Part shown: piece after piece, positions 10,882 through 23,339 of the stretch | How positions within the stretch are numbered: the first letter of the stretch is position 1 | Layout of the letters: every line of letters begins with the position of its first letter | Assembly: GCA_015680685.1 (NCBI GenBank) | Contig: MNCI01008344.1 | Location: 1 to 64,000, forward strand | Source: Gnetum montanum | Taxonomy: Eukaryota; Streptophyta; Gnetopsida; Gnetales; Gnetaceae | Length of the DNA: 64,000 nucleotides | Direction: 5' to 3' | The notes under the pieces: generated by a model | Told to the model about the DNA's origin: nothing | What the model saw: only the letters and a program-made list of their open reading frames with translations | Databases searched by the model: none | Position numbers and translations under genes: made by a program

Positions 10882-11850
10882 TGATGAGTGGCAAGGTATC
10901 CCTACACTCAATCATACGAATACGAGCATTCATGCACGATCCAGTCGAACTTCCTGGACAAGCTAGTTGTGGTATCTAGATAGTTACACATTGATCATAG
11001 TTCGTTGTCTTCCCACTTAGACTAGTATTTTCTTTGTCATGTATGATTTAGTCCAGAGTGAGGCATATTATGTGATCCTAAACTAGTGCTACTCCTAGAG
11101 ACAATGGAACATAATCTTGATTAAACTAATGAGCAATAGGAAATGAGGTCTAAGTTAGGCTAAGTGTAATGAGCATCCATTCCTTAATCATCCATACACA
11201 TCTTGGACCTCGTGCATGACTACTACTGGGATTACCAAGCGTAGATCCTAGGTACGCTATTGGGTTACCAAGTAGGCACACTTAAATGCATGTGATTAAG
11301 TCGTACTCATTCTGCATTTAACAACAGGAATAGAAAATGATGGTAAAGAAATATTAACTAAGAAAACAATAAATAACAATAACAATTAAATAATTAAAAC
11401 TAAGTGAATACTGTAATGATGAAGTAATCTTGATCTTTATTGTCGATCATGTGGGTGTCCAAGTACATCACACTCGAATAAAGATTCTGTATAATTACAA
11501 GCATCACACTGCAGGCATGCACTTGGGAAAATAGTCTAACTCCTATGGAAAAAAACTGCGAGGGCTTCGCTACAACTACTAGAAAGATGCCTAAGTGCGA
11601 CGGTGCACGCTTATTTATAGCTAAAAATAGAATTTGCGTAAATGGCACCGCATCGACACATGGGTGGATGCGTCAACGGGGCCGCATCAACACAGTCATG
11701 TATATAGGGCCCTATATACACGACCTAGTTAATGCAGCCCCGATATCGGGGGTTCTATAATAGGGCTCTGATATCGGGACTCATCAAATAACAGGGCTAC
11801 GATATTGGAACTCATCAGATAACTGGGCTCCGACAGACCATGACTCATCA
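10882..11850 (-). repeat. 5' LTR of element C (969 bp)
   Basis: Minus strand starts TGATGAGTCATGG and ends CTTGCCACTCATCA. It shares termini with the A/B LTRs but most of the body differs. Upstream (U3) it has several GATATC blocks, two extra internal copies of the ACTCATCA end, and the perfect palindrome TATATAGGGCCCTATATA at about 11700-11718. The outer target duplication cannot be checked because the other LTR is outside the window. Confidence 0.8.
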
Positions 11851-12335
11851 ACCATTAAGGCCAAACTACTCTTGAAACCAGACTAAAAAGATAATAATAG
11901 GAAATTCATATAAAAGTTTGATGTATGAGAAGTATTCTATTTTGAGATGTATGAAAAAAGCTAATCTTATGAAATACCAGCTTAACTGCAATTTCAATTG
12001 AAATATGGTTTCAATTCATTATCAATATTGCATTATTTTGTTAACTTCCAAAACACATCACTGAACTCAAAAGCCATTTTACTTAAACTAAAACTAATTT
12101 GATTTAAACTTTTTTACATAAATGTAACAAAATAAGTTGGAGAAATATCAAATAAGTTTAAGAGATAATAGACTATGATTTGAGCAACAAAGGTACATGA
12201 TTATCAAAATAGTCTTTAGATTCCACTTTTTCAAATCCATTGCAGTGAATATTAGTCCCTGCAATGACAAAAATAATAGTCAAACAATATTATATTTGAA
12301 CAATATTTTGAAGTTAATAATAAAAGATAAATCAC
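11851..12335. other. Unassigned AT-rich sequence
   Basis: No coding pattern, repeat boundary or RNA gene recognised. It lies between the C LTR and the C-terminal stop of the PIF/Harbinger transposase, so part of it may be the 3' end of that transposon. Confidence 0.4.
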
Positions 12336-13290
12336 TCACATTTTTTGGGAAATTAAATCATATTGTTTCTTCCATTTACAAAATATAATATCTCTTATAT
12401 TTTTTCCCATTTCTCTTTCTATAGTTTGAGATCTTAAAGCTCTAGTTAAATTTGATTGAATTTTTCCAAGGTCTTGCTCTAATTCATAATGAAGTTGAAG
12501 AAAATTATAAAGCACACAACATGCCATAATCAACTTGGGAACTTTATATAATTTCATTTTAACAAATTGTAAAGTCCTTCATCTTCCCTTTAACAAAGGA
12601 AAAGCATGTTTTGGTTCCACTTTTCCTCTTGATAAAAACTTATCAAATTGTTTACGATCTTCTGAATTGATATTTCTATATGATTTTAACACTTCTAAAG
12701 AAATAGGATATGCAGAATCAATAATTAATATAGGATAAATAGTAGTCCCTTCAAAGTTAAAAGTAGGAAAATTTAATACTTTCCTTTGTTGCATATAATT
12801 TTTAATTGCAAATTCATTCCAATGGCTTGCATCATGCATTCCCCCAAGTGCATTTACACATACATTCCAAAAAATGTTTTCTGCATCATATATTGCTTGC
12901 AATAAAACACTATAGCAATGATGTCAATTATAATAGCTCATTGGATTATAGTTTGAATTAGGGGCACGAACTATATTTATATGTGTAGCATCCTTTGCTC
13001 CACAAATCATTGGTAACAATGTAAGTGATTGAAAATCACTTAAAACTTTGTATAGTCATTCACCAGATAGTATTATTATGTACCTATTTTGCAAATGATC
13101 TAGAACTATATTAATTATTAACCAAACATATTTTTGCATAGTTAATTTCTCCACACAATATAATTTAGCCATTGTACATGTTGAGGTATTATGACCAAGA
13201 TAATGCAAAACTAGATAGAGTGCTTTTTCTAGTTGTAATGGCTCTCGAAAATACTATAATGCTTCGTTGCTGCATAAATATGGTTGTATT
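12336..13290 (-). pseudogene. PIF/Harbinger-type DDE transposase relic
   Basis: The minus-strand translation follows the plant PIF/Harbinger transposase (DDE_Tnp_4) from a helix-turn-helix-like start to the C-terminus. In order: EKALYLVLHYLGHNTST (about 13230); GAKDATHINIVRAPN with the first catalytic Asp (about 13010); VNALGGMHDASHW; IIDSAYPI with the second Asp (about 12720); VEPKHAF with the Glu (about 12620); and KLIMACCVLYNFLQL near 12520, typical of the family end. It ends at a natural stop at 12336. At least three in-frame stops and small frameshifts break it. I could not identify terminal inverted repeats or the Myb-like partner gene. Confidence 0.85.
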
Positions 13291-15193
13291 TCACTTAATA
13301 ACTTTTGATATAGAGAATATGTCATTTTGTAATGCATCCTATATAACTTGTTCAACCTTGATTCATCTGATTTCCATATTTCACTTTGAACAATATTCTA
13401 AAAGATATTTTGTCATGGAAATCTCAACCATACCCTATTTGATTGCGATTAAGTCTAACTTTCATATATAGTAACAAACATGGAGTATACTTGAAACTAT
13501 AATTGATACATTGAGGTAACAAAGTCACTGGTTAAAAATTCTCTTAATAAACTCATCCATATCATAAAAAACATTCCATCCATTTTCCTACAAATAATGT
13601 AAACTTGATAAATATACTAAAGGTAATTTTACATCTAAATAATTTTTAAGGCATAAGTATTCCAAGATTTTTCTCTCAAAACATATATAACTAGTTTAGC
13701 TATATATTTATCATAAATATCTATGATTTGGCTGAGAAAATCTTATATATTTTACAAATTAATAAAATCTCAAATTGATTCATTGAGAATTGATATTTAT
13801 ATTAAAAACCAAAATCAAAATGACTATACGTTATTCAATAATAATTCTTGTGAAAAGTTCTATTAATTTGATCCATAGTGTTTTTTTCCTAGCATGTTCA
13901 GATGTTGATCATGTACTTAATCTCATTTAATTAATAAAATTCTCTTTTTGGGGTCCGACACCGCCCCTGGCATGGACTTTACATTGCGTTTTTTTCCATG
14001 GCATAAACTTTCCATCACGTTTTTTTCATCCTATTTTTCTCCATCGTGGGATCTTATGTGGTGTGTAACATGGAGGGAAACAAAATACACTTCCCCCTCC
14101 CCCCATCATGCCAAATGTATTGGCATCTCGGCCAAAATAAAAAAATTTAGAAATAGAACTCACCAGAATGTGGGGTAAATTATAAAAATAATGAAAATGA
14201 TGAGTACATTATAAGAACAAGTTGCATATAAATATGTGCCATAAACAAAATAAAACAACTTGAAATTTTTTTAATTCAACTTAAGATAACATTGATGAAG
14301 TTTTGAGATCAAATGCAATCTTATGTTATGACCTTGGTTCAAATTTGTAAGTTGTTTGCAACTTATCTGTATTCAACACCATGCCTTTTAAAGCTATAGG
14401 CTGCTCCTTTATTTTCACTTTCTTGATTTAAAAAGGTAGCTTTTCAAAAAATATGTTGTGTGCCTTGCAATTGATTATTGCTAATGGTAGAATGGCTTCG
14501 ATTTGTATTAAAAACTAACCCTTGATAAGAGGCGACTCTTTTTGTTGTGTGAAACCTAGAAGAAAAAAAATTCCAAGTTTTCACACATGTATTTTCGTTG
14601 TTTTCGCATGTGTATTATCATTTCCTGTGAATGAAGTTCCCATGTCATTTTAAGTCTGTACATTAGCAAAAAATGCACAACGTTTTTCCCATGTGCATCA
14701 TGACCAGCATTATGCAAAAATAAATACTTTAGATTAGCATCACATTGCAATGCACTCCACTATCATGTGCCTATAACATGATTCTCATAAGAAATATCAT
14801 GTTAGTTATATGAAGTTGTCTGATCTTATAAGAAATATCATGTTAGCTACATGGAGATGTATGATTTACAGGACAATTCTAGTTACGCTTAAAAGAATAT
14901 GTTTCAAGGGTGATTTAACTTGGCTTGATTAGAAGTAGCAACATTTCGATGATGATTTAACTTGGCTCGAATTAGAAACCTTTTTGCCGCAAATTTTTCT
15001 TTGGCAAGGAGCTAACTGCATGTTTCAAAATAACTTGACTATAAGGATACCTAAGAACATGCATCTAGAATATTTTTATTTTTATTTTTTCTTTTATTTA
15101 AGTCAAACTAGAATATGATTTTTATTTTTCCTTTTCCTTTTTTTAAAGTCAAAGGTTGTGTAGTTTTTTAACCTTGTGCTTATATTCTTTTAT
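13291..15193. other. Unassigned sequence with short tandem duplications
   Basis: No gene recognised. Two separate tandem pairs are visible: a 41-bp unit at 14787-14827 and 14828-14868 starting ATAAGAAATATCATGTTAG, and a 42-bp period at 14911 and 14953 starting TGATTTAACTTGGCT. The stretch 15060-15150 is a poly-T/A low-complexity run. The region ends at the target duplication of element A. Confidence 0.5.
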
Positions 15194-15198
15194 AATAC

Positions 15199-15959
15199 TG
15201 ATGGGATGCAACATCGTATGGGCCGCGATATCGCATACGTGATATCGCAGCCCGTCGCCAGTTCTATAAATAAGAGGTAGCTCTCCCTTGTTTCTCGATC
15301 TAGATCTAGACCTTAGCCAAACTCTTGCCATTTTTCCATTCCAGAGTTAGAATAATTTCCATGTGCCCGCAGTAGGAGTCCCATAGTGAATGGATCTTTA
15401 TTCGAGCAATTCTGTACCTAAGCACACAATTGTGTACAGTAATAAAGACAAAATTTTGGATAAACCTTGCAGCATATGGACTAAGCTAGATAGGACTTTA
15501 ATTATTGTTAATTATTTAAATGCTTTCCTAAGGACTTAATCTCTCTCAACCCTCAACTCTCATAGTTAAGTGCATTCAGTACGACCGCTTCGAGCATGTG
15601 CGTTACGTTTGGTAATCCCAGTAGTGTTGCATTAGTTCAAGGTGTGAATGGCAAGTGGGAATGAATAATGATGCTAGGATAATTAAAGCTTAGTTAGTGA
15701 AAGTTAGTTATTTAGTCTCTTCACTCTTTCCCCTCTTAGCATAGGTGATTAAAACATAAAAGACATAAAAATCATATACCTTAAGTTCACTTAACCATAC
15801 AACCGTGACAAATACAAGTGAGCTTGGGAAGATAGCGACTGATTAACCTTAAGTGTTCCATAAGGTGCGTAAGCACTTATTCCTTGGAGTTCAATCGAAT
15901 CGCACATGAAAACACTCGTATTCGTATGGTTGAGTGTAGGGGTACCTCGCCACTCATCA
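15199..15959 (+). repeat. 5' LTR of element A (761 bp)
   Basis: Begins TGATGGGATGC and ends CGCCACTCATCA. A palindromic GATATCGCATACGTGATATC block at about 15228-15247 precedes the TATA-like TATAAATAAG at 15265-15274, where transcription probably starts a little downstream. Same family as the LTRs of B, the solo LTR at 7184 and the fragment at 1-398. Confidence 0.92.
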
Positions 15960-15960
15960 T

Positions 15961-15979
15961 TGGCACCGTTGTCGGGGAC
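15961..15979 (+). promoter_or_regulatory. Primer binding site of element A (tRNA-Asp type)
   Basis: TGGCACCGTTGTCGGGGAC, one base after the 5' LTR. Identical to that of B and differing by two transitions from the form complementary to plant tRNA-Asp. This primer is common in Athila and Tat/Ogre lineages. Confidence 0.88.
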
Positions 15980-16103
15980 TTAGTTGTTTGTGCGCTAACT
16001 AGAACATAGGATATCATTCACATCATTGGGAGCTTAAATAAACCCTTAGGGTTAATCAGAAGAAAATGTAAACAACGGTCAATAGCACATCAACAAGATA
16101 ACA

Positions 16104-19100
16104 ATGTCTTCTTCTTCTCATAAAAGCACTTCACCACCTAGGGACCACACAAGAGACAGTCAGCAGCACAACATACATAACCAAGAACCACCAGTTCCTC
16201 AACAGTATCGGGTGGTATATACTCATCCCGATTTTACCTTTATCCTCCATCAGGATGAACAACTGTGTTGGTGAGACTTGCAAGGTAACATAGTGTTACC
16301 CCTAGATCATGCAGTCCCCAACATGCTCCTTCGTGCTCTTGCACAGATAGGCATGACACAGCTATACACTGAATACGTTGCATGTGATTACGACACAAGG
16401 GATTACCATCCCACAGCTGGGTAACGTTTAAGGGACCCGCGGAAGGAGAGCTACCATACATCGTTGAAGGGTAAAGGGGTCCCACACATCCTAAGAGAAA
16501 TTGGAGATGGTAAACCAGTTATAATAGGTTCTCCATCAAATGATGTTCCCCCTCCTAACGATGGTAAGGAAGTGGGGTATCAGAACCTACACTCCATGAT
16601 TCAAAACCCAGATTTTGATCCCCATGAACACCAAGTATTCAATGAGGGAACACAAACACATGACAAGGGCGGGCAATCTGATCATCATCACGATCGGGGC
16701 TGTAGCCACCGAAGAGAAGGTAAGAAACATCGTCATGGTGATGGTTCCCCTTCTTCTTCACCTTCATCACATCATTCACCCTCTCCTTCCACATCAAGAC
16801 GTAGTCACAAAGAGCACAACCATGAGGATAAGGGCAAGCATAATGAGAACCCTCGATGAGAGAGTCGAGAGCAAGGACAAGGGCAATCTAGAGAGTCAAG
16901 GCATAGAAGGAAAAGTAGGGAACCGCGTAGACATCATAGACACCATGAGAGAAATGACAATGAAGAACCCCTACTAGCAACCTAGAGTATGTTAGACATT
17001 ACGAAGGCTATGAGAATACTTACAAGGCACTAGAAAGATAGCTGGATCAAGAGACTAGACATGAATAATATCCCACGATTCGAGGGGGGATACAATGCTG
17101 ATCTGAAAAATCACTTATAGGCATTTCATGATTCTTGTGTCTTGAAAAATATTGAAAATGAGTGAAAAAAGTTAAAGTTGTTCCCTAGGACACTCATAAA
17201 AGAAGCAAAAAGTTGGTATTGGTCCTTAGAACTAGAATCCATTCGTAGGTGGAGTACGATGCTAGAACTGTTTAACGATAAATATCAGACCTACTCCTGA
17301 GTGTCCAACTTGCATAAGCAAATCCAAGGATGGAAGCAAGGTAATCATGAATCCTTAGATACTGCCAGGGGCCAATATTATGCATTGCTACATTGTTGCC
17401 CGAGCCATGGTTATGCAAAACGGGATCAACTATGCCATCTCGTAGATGGGCTAAGACATGAAACCAAGAGAACCCTTAGGACATATGCCCAAGGGAGATT
17501 ATCTGAATTTAGGTCCCATGAAGTTCATAGATTTTTGGAGTAAGTAGCTAAGGAAGAAGGAGAGCTACGGAAAAGAGAAAGCATGGAAGAGTATAACCGT
17601 GATCCTTCCCTCTGAAAGAGGGGAGTAAGATTTTGTGAGGAAGAGGATGAGTCACCACTCGAAGAGTTGGTGAATAGAAAAACCTTGCCACTTCAAAAGT
17701 TAACAACCGAAGTGTTGACTAAGGTAGGTCAAATGTGGGACTCCTTAGATAGTAGATTCAAAATCATTTTAAAAATCGTAGAGAAGTCTAAGGAGCGAAG
17801 TAGTGACCATGATAAGAAAAAGAGGAGAGATTCAGACCATGCACGTAACAAGGGTAAGGGAAAAATGACTATCACTGATGAGGTTGTGGATTCCAATACA
17901 GATGATGAAAGTGGATGTGAAATATGCTAGTATGACCATCCTAAAGGATGTTGCCCAATAATCTCACATCTACAAGAGTTCGGGGTGTATGCACTCAACC
18001 CAAGACTTAACAAACAGCAAGCACCCCGAAGGTTACCTTATCCCCAAGGTAACCCAAGGCAATTCCAAAAACCCTTAATGTATTATCCAAATGGAACTCC
18101 ACCACAACCTATCAAGCAACACCAGCAATGGCAATACCCACAGTTATGGGGGATGCCACCACCTAGGCAACAATACCCTTATCGGCAACCAAATCCATAT
18201 GGATATTATGTGCAATAGCTGGTTTTTCCAAGTGACTCTATCAGTCACATGACCCCACAATGTCACTACCAAGTTCGGGAGTATTTTAAGACTCCTTCTC
18301 CTGGGAGAGACACCCCACATGCATACCATCCTTCAAATCCATCCACATCTCTTACGCCGATAGTTCCACTACCACTTGCTCCAACGATGTAAGGGGAACT
18401 CCCCACTCAACCGTAGCATCGTAATACTACGAGAGTTGTAAACCTTCAACCCACTACTAGTTCTAATGACCGTACAAAGAGAAGACCTTTCTTTAGAACC
18501 AATAGTCCAAACAAGCTCTCACAACCAGAAGCGATTGAGTCTATGATCATTCCTCCATCAAGTAAGGCTTCGGAGCTCCCTTCAAACCAACAATAGAGCT
18601 CAACACACATGGTTATGTTAACACATACCATCACTGACTAGAGAAAGGTGGGCCACCTTCCCAGGAAACTCTCTGACCTAGAAAGTCCCTTAATCTACCT
18701 CCAAGTCACTGGGAATGAACCATGTAAGGCTCTTCTTGACTCAGGTTCCGAAGTCAACTTAATATCACAAGAAATGTATAAAGCCTGGAACCTGCCTCCA
18801 CTAAAGAAGAGTAATATTCAATTAGAGTTGGCTGACTAATCCATCACTATCCCTTTGGGACTTGTGGAGGACGTCGTTACCACTATGTGTGGTTGGTCAT
18901 ACCTAGCTAATTTCCTAGTGATAGAAGTCAACAACAATAAAGGGGACTTCCCAATTATAATGGCGAGGGCATGGCTAAGTACCATAAATGCATGCCTAGG
19001 AATCTACGATCTTTCCCTGGAAATATCTAAGGAAAACTCTTATGAAAAGATTGAGAAGAATAAAGTTCCATGCATCACATACAGTGATACAGAGGGTGAT

Positions 19101-19445
19101 GATATACAGGAATGCTCAGAATTTCCTGCATGCAACCGGTATGCTCAGGAAGTTAACATACAAAAGTGCCTATATGTAGCAACCACACAATAAGAGAACA
19201 CCCAGTGGTTGACAGCTAATCAAGAGCGCAACCCACCAATATGCATGGAACTAACTAGGGGAACAACGTGGGCTCACATCAAAAGCATAGACACACTGGA
19301 GTATGAGTGTTGCCAACTTCCAACCCTTAACCTGAAAACATCAATTGGGAGAAGTTGGATACTTCTAAAAAATTCAAACAAACACTCATTATTTTGGATC
19401 TCTCCCTTTGAATCTAGTCATGGGGGAGATGGCCACCTATGCTAA
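16104..19445 (+). pseudogene. Element A gag-protease polyprotein, one frame with about 18 stops
   Basis: From the ATG at 16104 (MSSSSHKSTSPPRD) to the stop at 19443-19445, all recognisable segments lie in a single frame: N-terminal gag; an HHHD and serine-rich linker (16464-16859); capsid-like region with CHLVDGLRHET (17301-17543); zinc-knuckle-like CEIC-stop-YDHPKGCC (about 17920-17960); proline-rich linker; and aspartic protease with intact ALLDSGSEVNLIS at about 18729-18767. I count 18 internal stops and see no frameshift. The final segment KHSLFWISPFESSHGG (about 19378-19425) corresponds to the C-terminus of the D polyprotein. It therefore lacks reverse transcriptase, RNase H and integrase, and it is not translatable as it stands. 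Confidence 0.9.
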
Positions 19446-21323
19446 TCATTTGTAGCCCTTAGTATCCTTTTAACTTTTTGTTTTACACATTATTTGTTTT
19501 ACAAATTTCTTTAACTTTTCTTGTTTTTGTTTTACAACATCTTTTATACTTTTTTATTTCTTTGTGTGTTTGATTACTTTGTTGATTCGTCACTTAATAA
19601 GTGCTTCAAATATGGTATGAATTGTATTCCATTGATTGCTAATGTTTGGTTTTTACCTTTAAGTTATGATTTTGATACTAAGGTATGGTTCTTTTGATAT
19701 AGCAGGCAATGAGTCCACTTCATCCATACATCCATACATTTCTCTGGTCTCTCTTGGCTTGGAACTGTATAGTCCCTTTCCCAATAATAAGAATTATCAA
19801 TGAATTAGTGACTAGGTATTTCTCAAGCTAAGGAAGGACTCAAGGATTGAAAAGGGTGTGACTTTAAGGTGATTTGATGCACTTGTGCTGGCTATTCTCT
19901 TGGGTGCCTGGATGTTTTCTTCTTGAGTTTTCTCACCATTATGATGTTGCCACATTATCGGGAAGCTGAGCAAATAAAAAAAATAAGTCTTTGCATGGTA
20001 TGGTTCTCACGCAGAAACACATAAAAAAATAGTGAGAATTTAAAGCACATCCCTTAAATGAAATAATCATTTGGGCTACAAGCACTAGTTATGGAACTAA
20101 AATAAACATGTTCCCTCTAAGTAAGGCCCTTCTCGCTTCCTATTCTCTCCTCCTTCATTTTGTTGGAATAGTGGTGGCTCTTTGGTGGAGGCATTCATGT
20201 TACTTCAAGTGGATGGATGGGTCGAATGTATTAATGCGAAGTCACTGAATGTGGTTTTTTTGAGGCCGAATTTGGAATGGGATCTACTAAGTCACATTCA
20301 CCACTAACACACAAGGGGCTATACATCACCTTGTTCTTGAGATTCCATTTCATTCTCTTCTTTCCATCCTTCTTTCTCCATTTATCACCTCATTGCCGGT
20401 TGTATCAGTAGTCTATATTTTTGTGGATGCATTGTTTTCTTTTTGGTAAACTCTTGTGATTAAGAATTTAACTCTTGCTCCCAAATGACATTCCTAGAGC
20501 CTATGGACTCTTTGAATGTGGGATTGTCAGGGCATTAAGGGCATGAGCCTGCTTTGGGGAGGATCCATTAGCATTCCTATTTGGTGCACTCGCTAATTTC
20601 TTTCCTTTAAACATTTCTACAATCACCATTTATTTTTTTCATTTCCATCCTTGACATCCCTTTCATCAGTGTATAGTTGTTTCTTTTTCTCCATATTTCT
20701 TGTTCCTTTTCTTTTTTCTCCATTCTCTCGCTACCGGAGGTTCGTTGTCAATCATGGGGATCCTGGCCCAATTTTTTTGATTTTCTCTAAACCCCTACAC
20801 CTCGGGTAAGCACCAATATTATACCTCCAAGATCCATATCATCCATATCACAACTCATCCAATGGACCTTACACTGAGGCAAGGTATCAACTACATTGTG
20901 ATTCATTTACCCTTGCTAATATACAACTGTGTTGTGTGTGCAGATGGCAATCATACAATAATGGATTGGATCTGGAGGGTGCAATTAGAATGGATCGGTG
21001 CTGAAGTAGTTATGCAAGGAACAAGATTGATGATGCACTTATGGATAGACAACGAAAGATGCAATCTTGGCATTGGAAGCAACAGACTTCTTATTTTCTC
21101 TCTCTCTTCTCTCTTCTCTCTCAGTTGCCAAATAAGGCTAGATGTCAAATGTACATAGTGTTCACTCTTGTTGTCATGAACACTAGTTTTGTTACATTTT
21201 GTAATGATGATTCGTTCACTTGTCACCTCATTCACCATTAGTTCCATTCAAGTCAATAATCCCATACCTTCCTAATATTTTGTAAGGAACTTGAGGACGA
21301 GTTTTTATTCAATCATGGGGATA
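19446..21323 (+). other. 3' untranslated region of element A
   Basis: About 1.9 kb without a convincing long frame, alignable with 2690-4556 of B and, in its upstream part, with 57780-59040 of D. A poly-T/A-rich start is followed by a more complex segment. A splice-like pair (GAG/GCAAGG near 20879 and GTGTGTGCAG near 20942) surrounds about 60 bases. The small frame after it is broken here. The tract ATCATGGGGATA directly before 21324 is the likely polypurine primer. Confidence 0.65.
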
Positions 21324-21885
21324 TGATGGGATGCAACATCGCATGGGCCACGATATCACAACCCATCACCAATTCTATAAATAAGAGGTGACTTTTCCTT
21401 GTTTCTCCATCTAGATCTAGACCTTAGCCAAACTCTTGCCATTTTTCCATTCCAGAGTTAGAATAGTTTCCATGTGCCCACAGTAGTAGTCCCAAAGTGA
21501 ACGGATCTTTATTCGAGCAATTCTGTACCTGAGCATAAAATTGTGTATGGCAATAAAGATGAACTTTTGGATAAACCTTGCAGCATATGGACTAAGCTAA
21601 ATATGACTTTAATTATTTTTAATTGTTTAAATGCTTTCCTAAGGACTTAATCTCTCTCAACCCTCAACTCTCATAGTTAAGTGCATTCAATACGACCACT
21701 TCGAGCACATGTGTTACGCTTGGTAATCCCAGTAACGAATAGCGTTTGGTAATCCCAGTAGCATTGCATTAGTTTAGGGTGTGAATGGCAAGTGGGAATG
21801 GATACTGATGCTAGGATAATTAAAGCTTAGTTAGTGAAAGTTAGTTATTTAGTCTCTTCNTGTAGGGGTACCTCGCCACTCATCA
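21324..21885 (+). repeat. 3' LTR of element A with hidden gap
   Basis: Starts TGATGGGATGC and ends CTCGCCACTCATCA. One N at 21860 replaces what in the 5' LTR is roughly 210 bases, from the CTCTTC of the U5-proximal block to GTGTAGGGG. The true LTR is therefore longer than shown. The palindrome array before the TATA-like sequence is also shorter than in the 5' LTR. Confidence 0.9.
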
Positions 21886-21890
21886 AATAC

Positions 21891-23079
21891 TATATATCTA
21901 AAGGGGTCATCGTGACAAGGCTAAGATGATGATAGTGATGATATTTTCAAAGGTGTTGTAACTTAATGGTATTTTGCAAGTTTGTTTCTTGTTAGTTTTA
22001 AGTTTAATTATTTTGTTGACCAATTCTTTGTTTTAGTAAGTCAAAATTTGTAAATGAATTAGTGTGTTTTGAAAGAGTGATGGTAAGGTGCTCATTTCTC
22101 AAGTCATAAGACCTATGTTCAAGCCTAAAGTACAACAACTCAAAAATATGTTAATCTTTTCATCTCCTAATCCTTTTAACACTCTACTTGGTAGGATAAG
22201 CATTGAGATTCTAAATGATGATCCTTTTGTTTTGGTGCAAGTGTTTGTGGCAAGGAAGGATTTGAAAAGCTTAAGAGTTGATTTAGGCTATTAATGAGAC
22301 ATTTAGAAAGCCCTAAGAGTGTTTAAGATCATAGGCACTTTCAAGTAGGAAGTCATAAATCCTCTTGGAAATTCCTAGTTGGAACAATGGGAAGTTCTAG
22401 TTGGTGTTGTGAAAAGTCCCAAGGGATCTCAACTAGAGCTTGGCAACATCTAGGTAGAAATAACAACAAATTAAAGTTGATAAAATTTAGAACAAACATC
22501 CAAGTCAAATTAGGATGTCCTAGTAGAATTAGCCCTTATTCTAAAGTGAGCACTTGCGATAAGTTAGAATATCCAAACAAAATGAGTCCAAGATATAGGA
22601 TGAATTTCCCACCCATGCATTATGAGACATTCCGACCAAGAGTAGCTACCCTCTCAAGGTAGATGTCTTAGGCAATTTAGCACATCCCAATAAAGATGAT
22701 GGGCTTCTCAAGATGGACTTTCACCTTCAAATGTGACATCTTAGGTAAACATGTAGAAAAAAAAAAGTATATGAACATCATTTTAAGCACTCTACTTCAA
22801 TTGAAATTTAAGAAAAATCTTGGCAATTAAAAAGAAAACACTCATGCATAATTATATGTGAAGTTAAAAATCAAAAAAGCAAGTTATCCATTCATTATTT
22901 TTTTGGTTTATAATCTTCATCAAAACTACTACTATATTAATTTACTTATCTAGCACAAGGGAATACAAAGGGTTGTAAAAGGCTATGAAGAATGATGAGA
23001 AATGTTCTAAGGATGGAAAATACTAATGTCTCTTAGATTGTAAAGACTATGACGAATTCTGAAACTTGTGATTTTGTTT
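21891..23079. other. Unassigned sequence right of element A
   Basis: The first bases are the other half of the A target site. Short open frames at 22088-22294 and 22387-22662 have no recognisable domain. I see no repeat boundary. The right part probably merges into the 5' end of the LINE, whose exact start I cannot place. Confidence 0.35.
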
Positions 23080-23339
23080 TGCCTAATGATTTATATGAAT
23101 CCCTATTAAAAGAAATCACTTCATGATACATATTTCTGGAAGTTATTGGATTTTTTCACTCAAATAAGGGTTTTGCACCAATGATTTAGGCTATCTTTGC
23201 ATGCTATGGAATTAATTTTTGTATGCTCACTATTTTTCTAAATCTTTTTTTGCTTGTCAAATTGGCCGATTCTAAAATGGTTAAGAAAACATTGAATCTT
23301 AAATTTTTTATGAATTAGTATAATACTTTTATTACTTAG

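Larger units (their letters stand above)
399..11850 (-). mobile_element. Element C: gag-only non-autonomous Ty3/gypsy element, split by B
   Basis: This minus-strand element is made of 9694-11850 (5' LTR, primer site, leader, first part of gag) and 399-1885 (rest of gag and 3' untranslated region). Element B sits between. The 3' LTR is not in the window because another LTR ends at 398. The gag frame is the same on both sides once B and one 5-bp target duplication are removed. Neither a protease DSG motif nor reverse transcriptase or integrase is visible, so C could only move with enzymes supplied in trans. The LTR and primer site resemble those of A and B but are clearly a different subfamily. 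Confidence 0.8.
15194..21890 (+). mobile_element. Element A: full-length non-autonomous Athila-like element with AATAC duplication
   Basis: Plus-strand element 15199-21885 with perfect 5-bp target duplications AATAC at 15194-15198 and 21886-21890. It has a 5' LTR, primer site, one gag-protease frame (16104-19445), a 1.9-kb 3' region and a 3' LTR. The pol domains downstream of protease are missing. The closest relatives in the window are B (same deletion) and D (full pol). One N inside the 3' LTR hides a missing segment. It is the best-preserved member of the family here. Confidence 0.95.
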
